A DNA stretch of 32,811 bases from an uncultured Bermanella sp. (GTDB taxonomy: Bacteria > Pseudomonadota > Gammaproteobacteria > Pseudomonadales > Oceanobacteraceae). Of the stretch, positions 18,167-25,866 are shown one piece after another (position 1 is the stretch's first letter; each line of letters opens with the position of its first letter). The stretch is from assembly GCA_913058575.1 (NCBI GenBank), contig CAJXRF010000062.1, positions 1 through 32,811 on the forward strand. The letters are read 5' to 3'. Both the position numbers and the translations under genes were made by a program. Below the pieces are notes generated by a model that was given only the letters and a program-made list of their open reading frames with translations, was not told the origin of the DNA and did no database searches.

Positions 18167-18210
18167 CTATAACTAAAGTTATGAGCATACAAAAGTTATA
18201 GGTGTTTAAA
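18167..18210. promoter_or_regulatory. Distal activator-site candidate upstream of the symporter
   Basis: CTATAAC (18167-18173) and GTTATAG (18195-18201) form an inverted pair with a 21-base spacer, followed by GTGTTTAAA. A further inner dyad ATAACT-AA-AGTTAT lies inside. The spacer is 11 bases longer than at the aspA distal site, about one helical turn. The rest of the gene-free stretch 17910-18635 holds the sigma-54 promoter, the proximal site, a small dyad (18320-18335) and the operator at 18520. Confidence 0.5.
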
Positions 18211-18519
18211 ATGTTGAAGATGGACCCATTTATTGCCTAGTGTCATTAGGTAAAAGCAGGCTGCAATACAAAATACGGGTCATATTCAACAAGGCAGGCG
18301 ACTATGTTTACCAAAAACTTATACTGTAAAGTATAGATCGAATGCCTAACTATTTATTGCATCATTTTTTAATAGATGCTCACACTTTACAGTCATACTT
18401 TTTAGCAAAAAAATTATTTATCACATAAATTTTATTATCAGAACTCGCAATTAACATCATTATTGTTTTTTATAAACACAACACTATTCCATTCCAAAAA
18501 TCCCTTACCTCCTCAGCAA

Positions 18520-18533
18520 TACAACACGTTGTA
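18520..18533. promoter_or_regulatory. Operator of the TRCAACnnGTTGYA family, upstream of the SCP2 gene
   Basis: TACAACACGTTGTA, with perfect 6-bp arms and a 2-bp centre, 102 bases before the SCP2 gene start. One of seven copies between here and 31.5 kb. Confidence 0.72.
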
Positions 18534-18635
18534 ATATACGAATGTAAAGGCTAATATGCCACTAGAAATACACTGCATTAATTGAGTTTATTTTCTAATT
18601 ATAATAAATAAGTTAACCAAAATACCGGAGGGTAT

Positions 18636-18989
18636 ATGAAGTTTAAAATCGTGTTATGGGTATTAGGTCGGATAATGGCGAGGGCCGAGAAAACTAACCC
18701 CGCTTTTAAAGACAAATTAAAGAATCAAGATATTACAATGGAAATTAAAAGTCATGACGGTGCCGCACGGCACTTCATATTTAAGGAGCAAACGGTTAGA
18801 AGCTATCCGGGGCCTGCCCACCAACCCAATCTAAGTCTAAATTTCAAAAACTCTCACATTGGTTTTAATGCTTTCACTTCCAAGGATAAAAAGAAAGCCA
18901 TGATGAACTGCATTAAGGAGAAAAACATCGACATAGAAGGTAATACAAGTACCCTGATTTGGTTTCAAAGTCTCGCCAAATTAATCTAA
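18636..18989 (+). CDS. SCP2 sterol-carrier-like lipid-binding protein
   Basis: Small soluble protein of 117 residues that looks like a single SCP2-type domain. It has an N-terminal helix (VLGRIMARAEKTNPAFKDKL), a strand pair around ITMEIKSHDGAARHFIF, the SCP2-like pattern PNLSLNF about 30 residues later, and a final amphipathic helix (LIWFQSLAKLI). Such domains bind acyl chains, sterols or other hydrophobic ligands. GGAGGG is ideally placed before the ATG. An operator lies 102 bases upstream and a strong terminator directly follows, so it is a single-gene unit. A decayed second copy exists at 22247. Family assignment is by pattern only; the ligand is unknown. Confidence 0.75.
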   Translation: MKFKIVLWVLGRIMARAEKTNPAFKDKLKNQDITMEIKSHDGAARHFIFKEQTVRSYPGPAHQPNLSLNFKNSHIGFNAFTSKDKKKAMMNCIKEKNIDIEGNTSTLIWFQSLAKLI

Positions 18990-19004
18990 TTTACATTTTC
19001 GGTT

Positions 19005-19041
19005 AATAACAAAAGCATCACCGCTTTTGTTATTGTTTTTT
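19005..19041 (+). terminator. Terminator of the SCP2 gene
   Basis: Perfect 12-bp stem AATAACAAAAGC/GCTTTTGTTATT with a 6-base loop, followed by G and six T, 16 bases beyond the SCP2 stop. Confidence 0.87.
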
Positions 19042-19130
19042 ATTTCCTTATTTAAAGAAGTTTTATTCACCTTTAATCATAAGTGCTTATTCCCAGCGCC
19101 TCTATCAGACATACTTAAGGACACCTCTAT

Positions 19131-19161
19131 GAATAGCTTGCGCCTTTGGCGCAAGCTATTC
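19131..19161 (-). terminator. Strong hairpin at the end of the flavin monooxygenase gene
   Basis: Perfect 14-bp stem GAATAGCTTGCGCC/GGCGCAAGCTATTC with a 3-base loop, 2 bases past the monooxygenase stop. No T-run follows on the minus strand (ATAGAGG), so it may be a stability hairpin or an atypical terminator. On the plus strand CTTTT follows. Confidence 0.5.
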
Positions 19162-19163
19162 TT

Positions 19164-20900
19164 TTATAACCCCAAAATACTTTTCATGGCTATCAGTAAA
19201 TCTAAGTTAGGGTTTTTACTTTTTTTATCACAGCGCCAAGCTACGAATCTATCTGGGCGCACTAACACACAACCATCGTCACCCACTTCCCGCCGTTTAG
19301 CCCAATGACCCAGCACATCACAATACTGGTCTTGCCCCATGCCCACTTTCACCACCTTTAAATTAATGGGTAATTCCTTTCTAACGACATTAACAGCCTG
19401 AATCCAATCATCACCACCAGCACCCACTATAAGTGTGAAGCTATCATAAGAGACTAAATCTAGGGTGGAAGTATATTGCGTACCTGACTGTAACCAAACA
19501 TGGGGAATATGCGCACCCGGATGAGTCGTTTGTTGATAATGCAATGCAGGGTCTTCTGCGTATTTTGGAAAGGGTTGACCATCATTCATTACCGCTGTTG
19601 ATTGATAGCGCTGACCTAACTCAAACCCCAGCGCATTGAATTGATGGTTCATTAATTCCATGGCTTCCATCATTTCTCCCCGTCTTTGGCTACCTAATTC
19701 ACTGCCCCCTAATAATTCTTCTAAAATCGCTTCTCCTTCGGCCTTCGTTTGGCCTGGCTCTAAACCTAGCGCCCCAAGAAAAGGGAACACCTCCACTATG
19801 TTGCGATTGGCCCTGTCCACCATGGCTCGCCCCACGGGTTGGCGTTCATCATTATATGAATTAAGCAATGATTCATCGGCTTGGCCTTTCAATACCAAGG
19901 CCAGTTTCCAAACTAGATTATAGGCATCTTGAATAGAGGTATTACTGCCTAATCCCCCGGCAGGTGGGTGACGATGAGCGGCGTCTCCTGCGATAAAGGC
20001 ACGACCGTTACGATATTGGTTCGCCCACACGTGATTTATACTCCAGTCACTGATCTTCTTAATCTTCACTTCAATACTAGGATCGCCAATGGCCATGCGT
20101 ATTCGTTCCATTACACTTTCTTCGGTAATTTCCCCTTTTAACTGATCATCCAGTGCAAAAATAGTGCTCCATTCATTCCAAGGCTCAACACACGTCCAGA
20201 TACTTAAAATATCTTTACTGCCAGGTGTTAACACAAAGAAAAGAGCCCCTGATCGGTGCTGAGTATATTGACTAAGGTCCGCTTCAATCCAAACCGTAAT
20301 CGCATCACCCAGCCCATGCTTGCCCTGAAAATCAAACTCAAATTGACTGCCAACCAATGTCTTGGCGCCGTCGCACCCAATCACATATTTAGCGCGAACT
20401 TGGTAAGTTTCACCGGTTTTGCGTTGCCGAATAGTCGCCGTTACCCCCTTCTCATCTTGTTTTATTTCAATTGCTTCATGATTAAAGCGAATATCAGCGC
20501 CAAACCCTTTGGCAGCCTCTAACATAATCGGCTCAAGGGTATGCTGAGCTATATTACACATGGCACTAGGACTTGAATCTTTATATTCTCCTTTGCGGTC
20601 ATGTCCTTCTCCCCATGTCATCATTCGGGCAAACTCTTTACCAGAAAATGAAGTAGCAAAAACTTGATTCCCCATCAGTTCTTGAGGTAATGCTCGGGCT
20701 TTAATTTTATCTTCTATACCCAGGTCTCGTAATATTTCCATCGCTCGCATGTTAGTCACATGAGCACGAGGCGCATTGGCGGTTCCACCAAATTTAGTCA
20801 CCGTGATAGAGGGAATAGCCGAGCGTGCCAGTAATGCAGCCGCTGTTAATCCTGCCGGACCGGCTCCCACCACTAATACATCTGTATTGATTACTTTCAT
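19164..20900 (-). CDS. FAD-dependent aromatic-ring monooxygenase, TfdB/PheA-like
   Basis: Class A flavoprotein monooxygenase of 578 residues, expected to hydroxylate a phenolic or similar ring with NAD(P)H and O2. The ATG at 20900 (MKVINTDVLVV) has GAGG 5 bases upstream; the earlier in-frame ATG at 20918 has none. The dinucleotide fold GAGPAG lies at about residues 12-17. The DG motif is in VIGCDGAKTLVG and the GD motif in FIAGDAAHRHPPAGG. The C-terminal thioredoxin-like domain has the LDLV..DSFTLIVG stretch usual in 2,4-dichlorophenol and phenol hydroxylases. Two operators lie 52 and 83 bases upstream. The substrate is not predictable. Confidence 0.88.
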   Translation of the reverse strand: MKVINTDVLVVGAGPAGLTAAALLARSAIPSITVTKFGGTANAPRAHVTNMRAMEILRDLGIEDKIKARALPQELMGNQVFATSFSGKEFARMMTWGEGHDRKGEYKDSSPSAMCNIAQHTLEPIMLEAAKGFGADIRFNHEAIEIKQDEKGVTATIRQRKTGETYQVRAKYVIGCDGAKTLVGSQFEFDFQGKHGLGDAITVWIEADLSQYTQHRSGALFFVLTPGSKDILSIWTCVEPWNEWSTIFALDDQLKGEITEESVMERIRMAIGDPSIEVKIKKISDWSINHVWANQYRNGRAFIAGDAAHRHPPAGGLGSNTSIQDAYNLVWKLALVLKGQADESLLNSYNDERQPVGRAMVDRANRNIVEVFPFLGALGLEPGQTKAEGEAILEELLGGSELGSQRRGEMMEAMELMNHQFNALGFELGQRYQSTAVMNDGQPFPKYAEDPALHYQQTTHPGAHIPHVWLQSGTQYTSTLDLVSYDSFTLIVGAGGDDWIQAVNVVRKELPINLKVVKVGMGQDQYCDVLGHWAKRREVGDDGCVLVRPDRFVAWRCDKKSKNPNLDLLIAMKSILGL

Positions 20901-20952
20901 ACTCGCCTCGTCGCACATTTAGGTTACTCGCTTATATTTTAACTTACACTAT

Positions 20953-20966
20953 TACAACGCGTTGCA
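20953..20966. promoter_or_regulatory. Operator copy nearest the flavin monooxygenase gene
   Basis: TACAACGCGTTGCA, 52 bases before the monooxygenase start. Its centre is 31 bp from the next copy, close to three helical turns, so two repressor dimers could bind the same face. Confidence 0.72.
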
Positions 20967-20983
20967 ATCAAATTACACAATAT

Positions 20984-20997
20984 TGCAACCTGTTGCA
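20984..20997. promoter_or_regulatory. Second operator before the flavin monooxygenase gene
   Basis: TGCAACCTGTTGCA, extended to perfect 9-bp arms TATTGCAAC and GTTGCAATA around a 2-bp centre (20982-21000 region). It has the longest perfect dyad of the seven copies. Confidence 0.75.
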
Positions 20998-21069
20998 ATA
21001 TCCTAAGTAGTTTATTGAAAATTAAGCGAGAGAATTCGCCGGACAAAGAAAATCATCACAAGGAATAAT

Positions 21070-21133
21070 AATGAGGCCCCTGAAAGTTCAGAGTCAATTT
21101 TAAAAATCAATGACTCTTTAATGGGGCCGCATT
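21070..21133. other. Large two-tier inverted repeat, function unknown
   Basis: Outer arms AATGaGGCCCC (21070-21080) and GGGGCCgCATT (21123-21133) pair at 10 of 11 positions. Inner arms AGAGTCA (21090-21096) and TGACTCT (21111-21117) pair perfectly. The AT-rich centre could pair further. It lies between the monooxygenase promoter and the end of the broken TetR gene. It could be a terminator for the TetR transcript, a small structured RNA or a short mobile-element remnant. Confidence 0.5.
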
Positions 21134-21176
21134 TGTAAAAAATGGGAAAAGGGAAAGGGAAAACAAGCGCTATTGA

Positions 21177-21830
21177 CTACAGTTTTTTTAAACTCATAAA
21201 GAGGTTTTCATGAGTTTCTGATAATATACGAGCACTTTTTTCAGTACTAAAGGGCAGCATAGACACACAGCAACCATACAAACTATTTGAAATAGCAACC
21301 GATAAGGAAATATTTAAGCCCGCCCACATGCCTAAATTTCCCAGAAAACCCACCACCAAATGTTCTGTAAACGTGGCTGGGCATAAACTAACCACTAATT
21401 CGTCGTTTTCAATGGCTCGCTTAATGATGGAATAAATAAAACCCCTAGCCTGCACAATAGCGGCTTTTCGAGTTTCTGAGTCATCTGAGCTCATTACCTC
21501 ACGATAAATACTCTGTAAAAAGTCATGATTTTAACTTATGTCTTCACCAACCTGCCCAATACAATCCAGTAAGTTTCGCACTGCTAAATCAGACTCTACA
21601 ATATTTACCATAAGAAATGCGTGACCTATGGATTCTTCAAGCAACTCCACAAGTACAGCTGCTTTAGAGGAAAATAGGTTATAAGGGGTTCGAGAGCTAA
21701 TACCCGCTTCAGCCGCAATATTTCGCATAGTAAGTTTAACTACGCCATCATTTAGAATTATTTTCTTACTCGCAGTTAAAATCTTCCTTCTATTTTCATC
21801 TTGCTGCCTTTCCTTATAAGTTAAGATAAT
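21177..21830 (-). pseudogene. TetR-family regulator, broken by a nonsense codon
   Basis: One continuous frame encodes a TetR-like protein of about 217 codons. The N-terminus (KERQQDENRRKILTASKKI) leads into the helix-turn-helix (LTMRNIAAEAGISSRTPYNLFSSKAAVL) and then an all-helical ligand domain ending in FMSLKKL. A TAA at 21531-21533 interrupts it in frame after VGEDIS; reading resumes as NHDFLQSIYREVMSS with no shift. No ATG/GTG/TTG precedes the helix-turn-helix. AGGAG at about 21834 is followed by ATT ATC where a start is expected, suggesting start loss as well. Internal ATG 21728 lies inside the DNA-binding domain. A sequencing error is possible for one lesion, less so for two. Confidence 0.8.
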
Positions 21831-21931
21831 AAACTCCTAATTAACCATAAACTAAAGTCGAGCATTAAAGTGTCCTTCTATCAGCTAATAACCAGAATTA
21901 TTCAGGGAATATATTTTTGTGAAAAAGCCAA

Positions 21932-21970
21932 AATTAATCCATCATAAAAGCTACCATCTAATTGAACATT
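21932..21970 (-). pseudogene. Remnant of an SDR C-terminus
   Basis: The minus strand reads NVQLDGSFYDGLI, against NVQLDGGSYDGLI at the very end of the SDR gene at 24882-25658. Bases ACCATCTAATTGAACATT are identical between the two. It is a 13-codon scar of a second SDR gene, next to the decayed duplicate segment. Confidence 0.65.
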
Positions 21971-22141
21971 CCACCCATAAATAACAGCGCAGGAAACCTG
22001 CTACAATTAAAGTCATGGGCGTACAAAAATCATGAGTGCTTGAAATATTAAAGAAGAACCAGTTTGTTGTTTAACTTCATTAAGTAAGTTCAAGTCGCTA
22101 GCTAATGACTAGATACGTAAAACACCTACCACAAGCAAGAT

Positions 22142-22155
22142 TGCAACGCGTTAAA
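22142..22155. promoter_or_regulatory. Decayed operator copy before the SCP2 pseudogene
   Basis: TGCAACGCGTTAAA keeps TnnAACnnGTTnnA, but the right arm has lost the GTTGYA match. It occupies the same place relative to the SCP2 pseudogene as the intact operator does at 18520. Confidence 0.5.
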
Positions 22156-22246
22156 CATAAAGACTAATATATCATTTGAAATGCACTGCAATTACAAAGT
22201 TAACTCACTAATTAAAACAAATATTACAAAAAATACCGAAGAGCAT

Positions 22247-22425
22247 GTAAAATTTGAAATTATGTTCTTAATTTTGGATCGATTTATGAAGAGAGCTAAT
22301 AAAACCAACCCGACCTTCAAAGACAAATTAATAAATCAAGACATTACAATGAAAATAAAATTCCATGATAAACTGAATTAAAGAGAGGGCTATCGAAATT
22401 AAAGACAATACAGCGTAATGACTTG
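22247..22425 (+). pseudogene. Decayed duplicate of the SCP2 gene
   Basis: The product FEIMFLILDRFMKRANKTNPTFKD and onward closely matches the N-terminus of the SCP2 protein at 18636. The start ATG has become GTA (22247-22249) and the ribosome site GGAGGG has become GAAGAG. After CATGA (22364-22368) the sequence jumps to the equivalent of 18899 onward. In the intact gene CATGA occurs at 18753 and 18899, so a 146-bp deletion between these 5-base repeats, which also shifts the frame, explains it. Homology to the 3' part (AAATTAAAGACAATACA) continues past the stop. Confidence 0.85.
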
Positions 22426-22574
22426 CTTTAGCAATAAAAGCTCTCCTAGTTTTGTTACAGCATCATCTCTTGTAAATAGGTTTTATTTTTCCTTAATTAT
22501 ATTCTCATAATTATTAACTCTCATGCCTGACTTCCTTTATCAGAGATCATCAAGGCATTAACAATTTTTTATAC

Positions 22575-22740
22575 CTTAAAATTAATTTTCAATGCAATAA
22601 GTAAATCTGACTTACTCTTTTATTGCTGCATCATGCTATAAATCGATCTGAGGCGTACTAGTGCACAACCGCCTTATTACAGCGGCGATTAAATTCATAG
22701 CTAAGCAAGTGATCACAAAACGTGTTGCTATCGGCACTAT
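22575..22740 (-). pseudogene. Remnant of the 3' end of a second flavin monooxygenase gene
   Basis: On the minus strand, fragments FCDHLLSYEFNRR, GGCALVR and KSKSDLLIALK appear in the order and spacing of YCDVLGHWAKRR, DGCVLVR and KSKNPNLDLLIAMK in the intact enzyme's C-terminus (19164-19330). Stops and frameshifts interrupt it. It lies in the same relation to the SCP2 pseudogene as the intact pair, so both come from one duplicated segment. Together with the SDR remnant and SCP2 pseudogene this accounts for most of the otherwise gene-free stretch 21831-22807. Confidence 0.78.
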
Positions 22741-22807
22741 CAATATTAAAAGATTAATTATTTGTAGTGCCTTATATAATATTATTTATAATACCAAGCT
22801 TAATCGT

Positions 22808-24637
22808 CTAGTAACGATACTCTCCCCTTTCAATTTTTTCCTGTATGCTTTCTGTTAGCTTTACGTAACCATCACTTTTAGGAAGCCGGACATAAACAGA
22901 ATTTTGATTTCGTTGTAAATCAAACCCTTGCTCTTTTAAAGGCGCTTTTAAATGCTTAAATGTCTGAGTGAGTTCAACTTGCTTATTAATGCTTAAAAAA
23001 ACTGGAATAGCATAGTCAGGCATATTTTCTTGTAATTTGTTTAACAGCCCCTTAAAATCGAGCGTATTCTCCGCCACGCTTATTCCAATAGAAGCCATAC
23101 CTGCGCGGCCTTCCGTATTAGGAATTTCCACCCCATAAACAATGGCTTCACGAATTTCCTTCATTTCTTCTAATAACATTTCTACTTCAGTGGTGGATAC
23201 ATTCTCTCCCTTCCATCTAAACGTATCTCCGGTACGGTCTATGAACTGTGCATGACGATAGCCCATATTGCGCATTATATCTCCCGAATTAAACCACTTA
23301 TCTCCTTTTTCAAATACATTTTCTAGAATAGTAGAGCGAGTTTTAGCTGCATCCGTATAACCATGAAACGGATTTTCATCTGTGATACAACCAATTAGCA
23401 ATCCTACCTCACCTTTAGGCACTTTCACTAACTGGCCTTTTTCATTTTTAAGTGGTGAGTCCGTTTCTTTATCGTACTTAACAATGGCATATGGCAAAGG
23501 GCACATACCGACTGTTTGATCAAAATTTAACAGATTCGTAAAACCGATATTACCTTCACTTGAGCCGTAAAACTCCATAACTTTTTTTATGTTAAATCGA
23601 TTTTTAAATTTTTTCCATATACTAGGACGCAACCCATTTCCAACAATAATACGCACCTTATGATCACGCTCATTTTCTCTCATAGGCTGCTCTACCAAAT
23701 AACGGCATAACTCTCCAACATACCCAAACGATGTTGCACCATAGGCCTTAATATCTTTCCAAAAATTCGTCACACTAAATTTTCTAGTTAGAATTAATGT
23801 GGCATTACCAGCAATAACCGAGCTTAAACATCCCCCTAATGCAGTGGCATGGTAAAAAGGCAATGGTACGTACATTCGATCATTTTTTTTAAGCCTAACC
23901 GCTGTTATCCCAAAAGCACCATATATTTTCATAAATCGTCCGTGATTAAACACTACAGCTTTTGGCAACCCAGTGGTTCCGGATGTATATAGATAAAAAC
24001 AAGGGTCATCCCTAAAAATATTTTTAGTATTCAGGGGATTAACTTTACTGTGCGTCGAAATTTCTTGAGACAAATTCTGCCAGCCTCGCGGTGCTTCATA
24101 GGAAATTTTTAAGGTATCAAGGTCAGCTAAATATAAATGATTTACATCTTCTATGTGCGTATTATGACGCACATCATCATAGTTGCTAATGCACTCTTCA
24201 CCGGCAATTATTAATTTTGGATTAACTAAATTAACACTGTGTGTCAGTACCCTGCCTTTTTGGGAAGTATTCAACATAGCACTAACCGCACCTATTTTTG
24301 CGCAAGCATAAACTGTAGCCAATAATTCTGGACGATTTTCAATTAGTACTGCAACACAGTCCCCTTTCTTTATACCTTTAGCTGATAAGAAGTGTGCTAT
24401 CTGATTACTCCACTGATTTAACGCTTTGTACTGAATGGATCGATCTTGATACAGGATGGCAATTCCCTGTGGGTTCTTTTTAACCGCTTCTTCAAAACAC
24501 AGGCCTAATCCCACCATTTTTTTCTTATCAGTATTATTGGTAATGCGCATTCCCTTTAAGATATGAGGAATATGCCCAATAATTGTAGGAAGTTTTTTAA
24601 TAATTTGCGTAGCACTGATAACGTCAGCTTCACTCAT
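22808..24637 (-). CDS. FATP/FadD6-like long-chain or bulky-acid acyl-CoA synthetase
   Basis: AMP-forming acyl-CoA ligase of 609 residues that activates a carboxylic acid to its CoA thioester. The P-loop motif YLYTSGTTGLPKAV lies at about 210-223, YGSSEGN in the middle, and the FATP-type motif DRTGDTFRWKGENVSTTEVE near 480. These separate it from short-chain ligases and place it with the very-long-chain/FATP (SLC27-like) group, some members of which use bile acids or branched acids. AGGA lies before the ATG. The SDR gene is 244 bases upstream on the same strand. I see no operator directly before it, so it may be read from the SDR promoter. Confidence 0.88.
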   Translation of the reverse strand: MSEADVISATQIIKKLPTIIGHIPHILKGMRITNNTDKKKMVGLGLCFEEAVKKNPQGIAILYQDRSIQYKALNQWSNQIAHFLSAKGIKKGDCVAVLIENRPELLATVYACAKIGAVSAMLNTSQKGRVLTHSVNLVNPKLIIAGEECISNYDDVRHNTHIEDVNHLYLADLDTLKISYEAPRGWQNLSQEISTHSKVNPLNTKNIFRDDPCFYLYTSGTTGLPKAVVFNHGRFMKIYGAFGITAVRLKKNDRMYVPLPFYHATALGGCLSSVIAGNATLILTRKFSVTNFWKDIKAYGATSFGYVGELCRYLVEQPMRENERDHKVRIIVGNGLRPSIWKKFKNRFNIKKVMEFYGSSEGNIGFTNLLNFDQTVGMCPLPYAIVKYDKETDSPLKNEKGQLVKVPKGEVGLLIGCITDENPFHGYTDAAKTRSTILENVFEKGDKWFNSGDIMRNMGYRHAQFIDRTGDTFRWKGENVSTTEVEMLLEEMKEIREAIVYGVEIPNTEGRAGMASIGISVAENTLDFKGLLNKLQENMPDYAIPVFLSINKQVELTQTFKHLKAPLKEQGFDLQRNQNSVYVRLPKSDGYVKLTESIQEKIERGEYRY

Positions 24638-24692
24638 AATTGATCCTTTTAATCACACAATTTCAACTCACAAGTATGGCCAGTGAGTTAAT

Positions 24693-24741
24693 GCCCAAGA
24701 ATTTTCGGTTTTAGTTTTACTTTACATAAATATTCTTGGGC
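24693..24741. repeat. Inverted repeat between the SDR and acyl-CoA synthetase genes
   Basis: Perfect 10-bp arms GCCCAAGAAT (24693-24702) and ATTCTTGGGC (24732-24741) with a 29-base AT-rich loop. The long loop and lack of a T-run argue against a terminator. It could be an mRNA processing or protein-binding site. Confidence 0.45.
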
Positions 24742-24881
24742 AACTACTTAACTTAATTTCGGCCGCACCTATGGATTAATTGAAGTCACAATTACCCAGA
24801 TGGCCTTGCGTTACATGAAGAGATAGGGGAATGAATTAAATATACAAAAACAGACATTTTCCCGTTATAGACTTGACATAA

Positions 24882-25658
24882 TTAAATGAGGCCATCGTAT
24901 GAGCCACCATCTAATTGAACATTTTGACCTGACATATAACTTGCTTGCTGGCTACAAAGAAATGCGCAGGTATCACCAAATTCTTTTGGCACTCCCATTC
25001 GTCCTGCGGTGATGCGAGACACCAGTTTTTTACGGGCATCATCATAACTCACCTTAGTAAAACGCATAATTAATTCAGCATTTTTCTGCTGGCGTCCGGT
25101 ATCAAACATTTCAGGCAAGATGTTATTGATAGTGACATTACTCATAACGGCTTCTTTAGATACCGCTTTACAAAGAGCCGTTACCGCGGTGCGTGTGGCG
25201 CTGGAGACACACATAATGGGCGATGGCGATTTCACCATGGCTGAGGTGATATTAATAATGCGTCCAAACTTACGTTTTCTCATGCCGGACAAAACGGATT
25301 GAATCATAAAGATAGGCGCCATCATGTTAGCCGCGATGGCATCATCCCAATCCTGTTGAGTGCTCTGCATAAACCCCACTGGGTTAGGACCTGCATTATT
25401 GTTTATTAGAATGTCTGGTTCAGGACAAACTTCAAGGAGTGACTTACGGCCAGCCTCTGTGGACACGTCTGCCTGAATAATGGTGACTTGCCCACCTGCA
25501 TCGCTAATTTCTTTCGCTGTGGCTTGCAAGGTTTCCAAGGTGCGGCCATTTATAAATACATGAACCCCTTCTTGACTCAAAGAAATAGCGCAAGCTTTTC
25601 CCAAACCTTCACTTGATGCGCATACCAGCGCTTTTTTTCCTGAAATTCCTAAATCCAT
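24882..25658 (-). CDS. Short-chain dehydrogenase/reductase family protein with atypical active site
   Basis: SDR-fold protein of 258 residues. The N-terminal cofactor motif is CASSEGLGKA (13-22), NNNAG lies at 86-90, N111 corresponds to the catalytic-tetrad Asn and S139 to the catalytic Ser. At the position of the YxxxK pair it has S152-SAT-R156, so both the Tyr and Lys are replaced. The same SxxxR pattern is known to me from a divergent SDR branch annotated as FabG-like. Whether it is a reductase, a dehydrogenase or something else is open. GAGG lies before the ATG. It is transcribed divergently from the hydrolase gene, sharing an operator 140 bases upstream. Confidence 0.85.
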   Translation of the reverse strand: MDLGISGKKALVCASSEGLGKACAISLSQEGVHVFINGRTLETLQATAKEISDAGGQVTIIQADVSTEAGRKSLLEVCPEPDILINNNAGPNPVGFMQSTQQDWDDAIAANMMAPIFMIQSVLSGMRKRKFGRIINITSAMVKSPSPIMCVSSATRTAVTALCKAVSKEAVMSNVTINNILPEMFDTGRQQKNAELIMRFTKVSYDDARKKLVSRITAGRMGVPKEFGDTCAFLCSQQASYMSGQNVQLDGGSYDGLI

Positions 25659-25797
25659 ATTTACCTCACTGCCTGAATATTCATAAACATTTACAGTGGC
25701 TATTATAAAAACACCATAAATACCGATATGGCTGGCACTGTTTTTTAGTAGCCATCAAGCCAACCTTTCGGCCACCATAAATCAACAACCTAAATTA

Positions 25798-25811
25798 TGC
25801 AACATGTTGTA
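25798..25811. promoter_or_regulatory. Operator in the divergent SDR/hydrolase promoter region
   Basis: TGCAACATGTTGTA lies 140 bases from the SDR start and 56 bases from the hydrolase start, so one site could control both directions. Confidence 0.72.
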
Positions 25812-25866
25812 ATTAAAATTCATCCTGTATATGCTCATAAATAGTTAACCAGAAGGAGTTAGTATC

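Noticed and set aside
18320-18335. TATACT-GTAA-AGTATA dyad as an operator
   Set aside because: Short, AT-rich and seen only once; not enough support.
21177-21728. Two separate short genes (21177-21494 and 21531-21728)
   Set aside because: They are in the same frame, only an in-frame TAA separates them, and together they make one TetR-length protein. Selenocysteine or other recoding does not fit a TAA in a TetR regulator.
22181-22381. 66-codon open frame as a separate small gene
   Set aside because: Most of it matches the N-terminus of the SCP2 gene at 18636, its own start has no ribosome site, and it ends by a deletion-induced frameshift. It is scored as a pseudogene.
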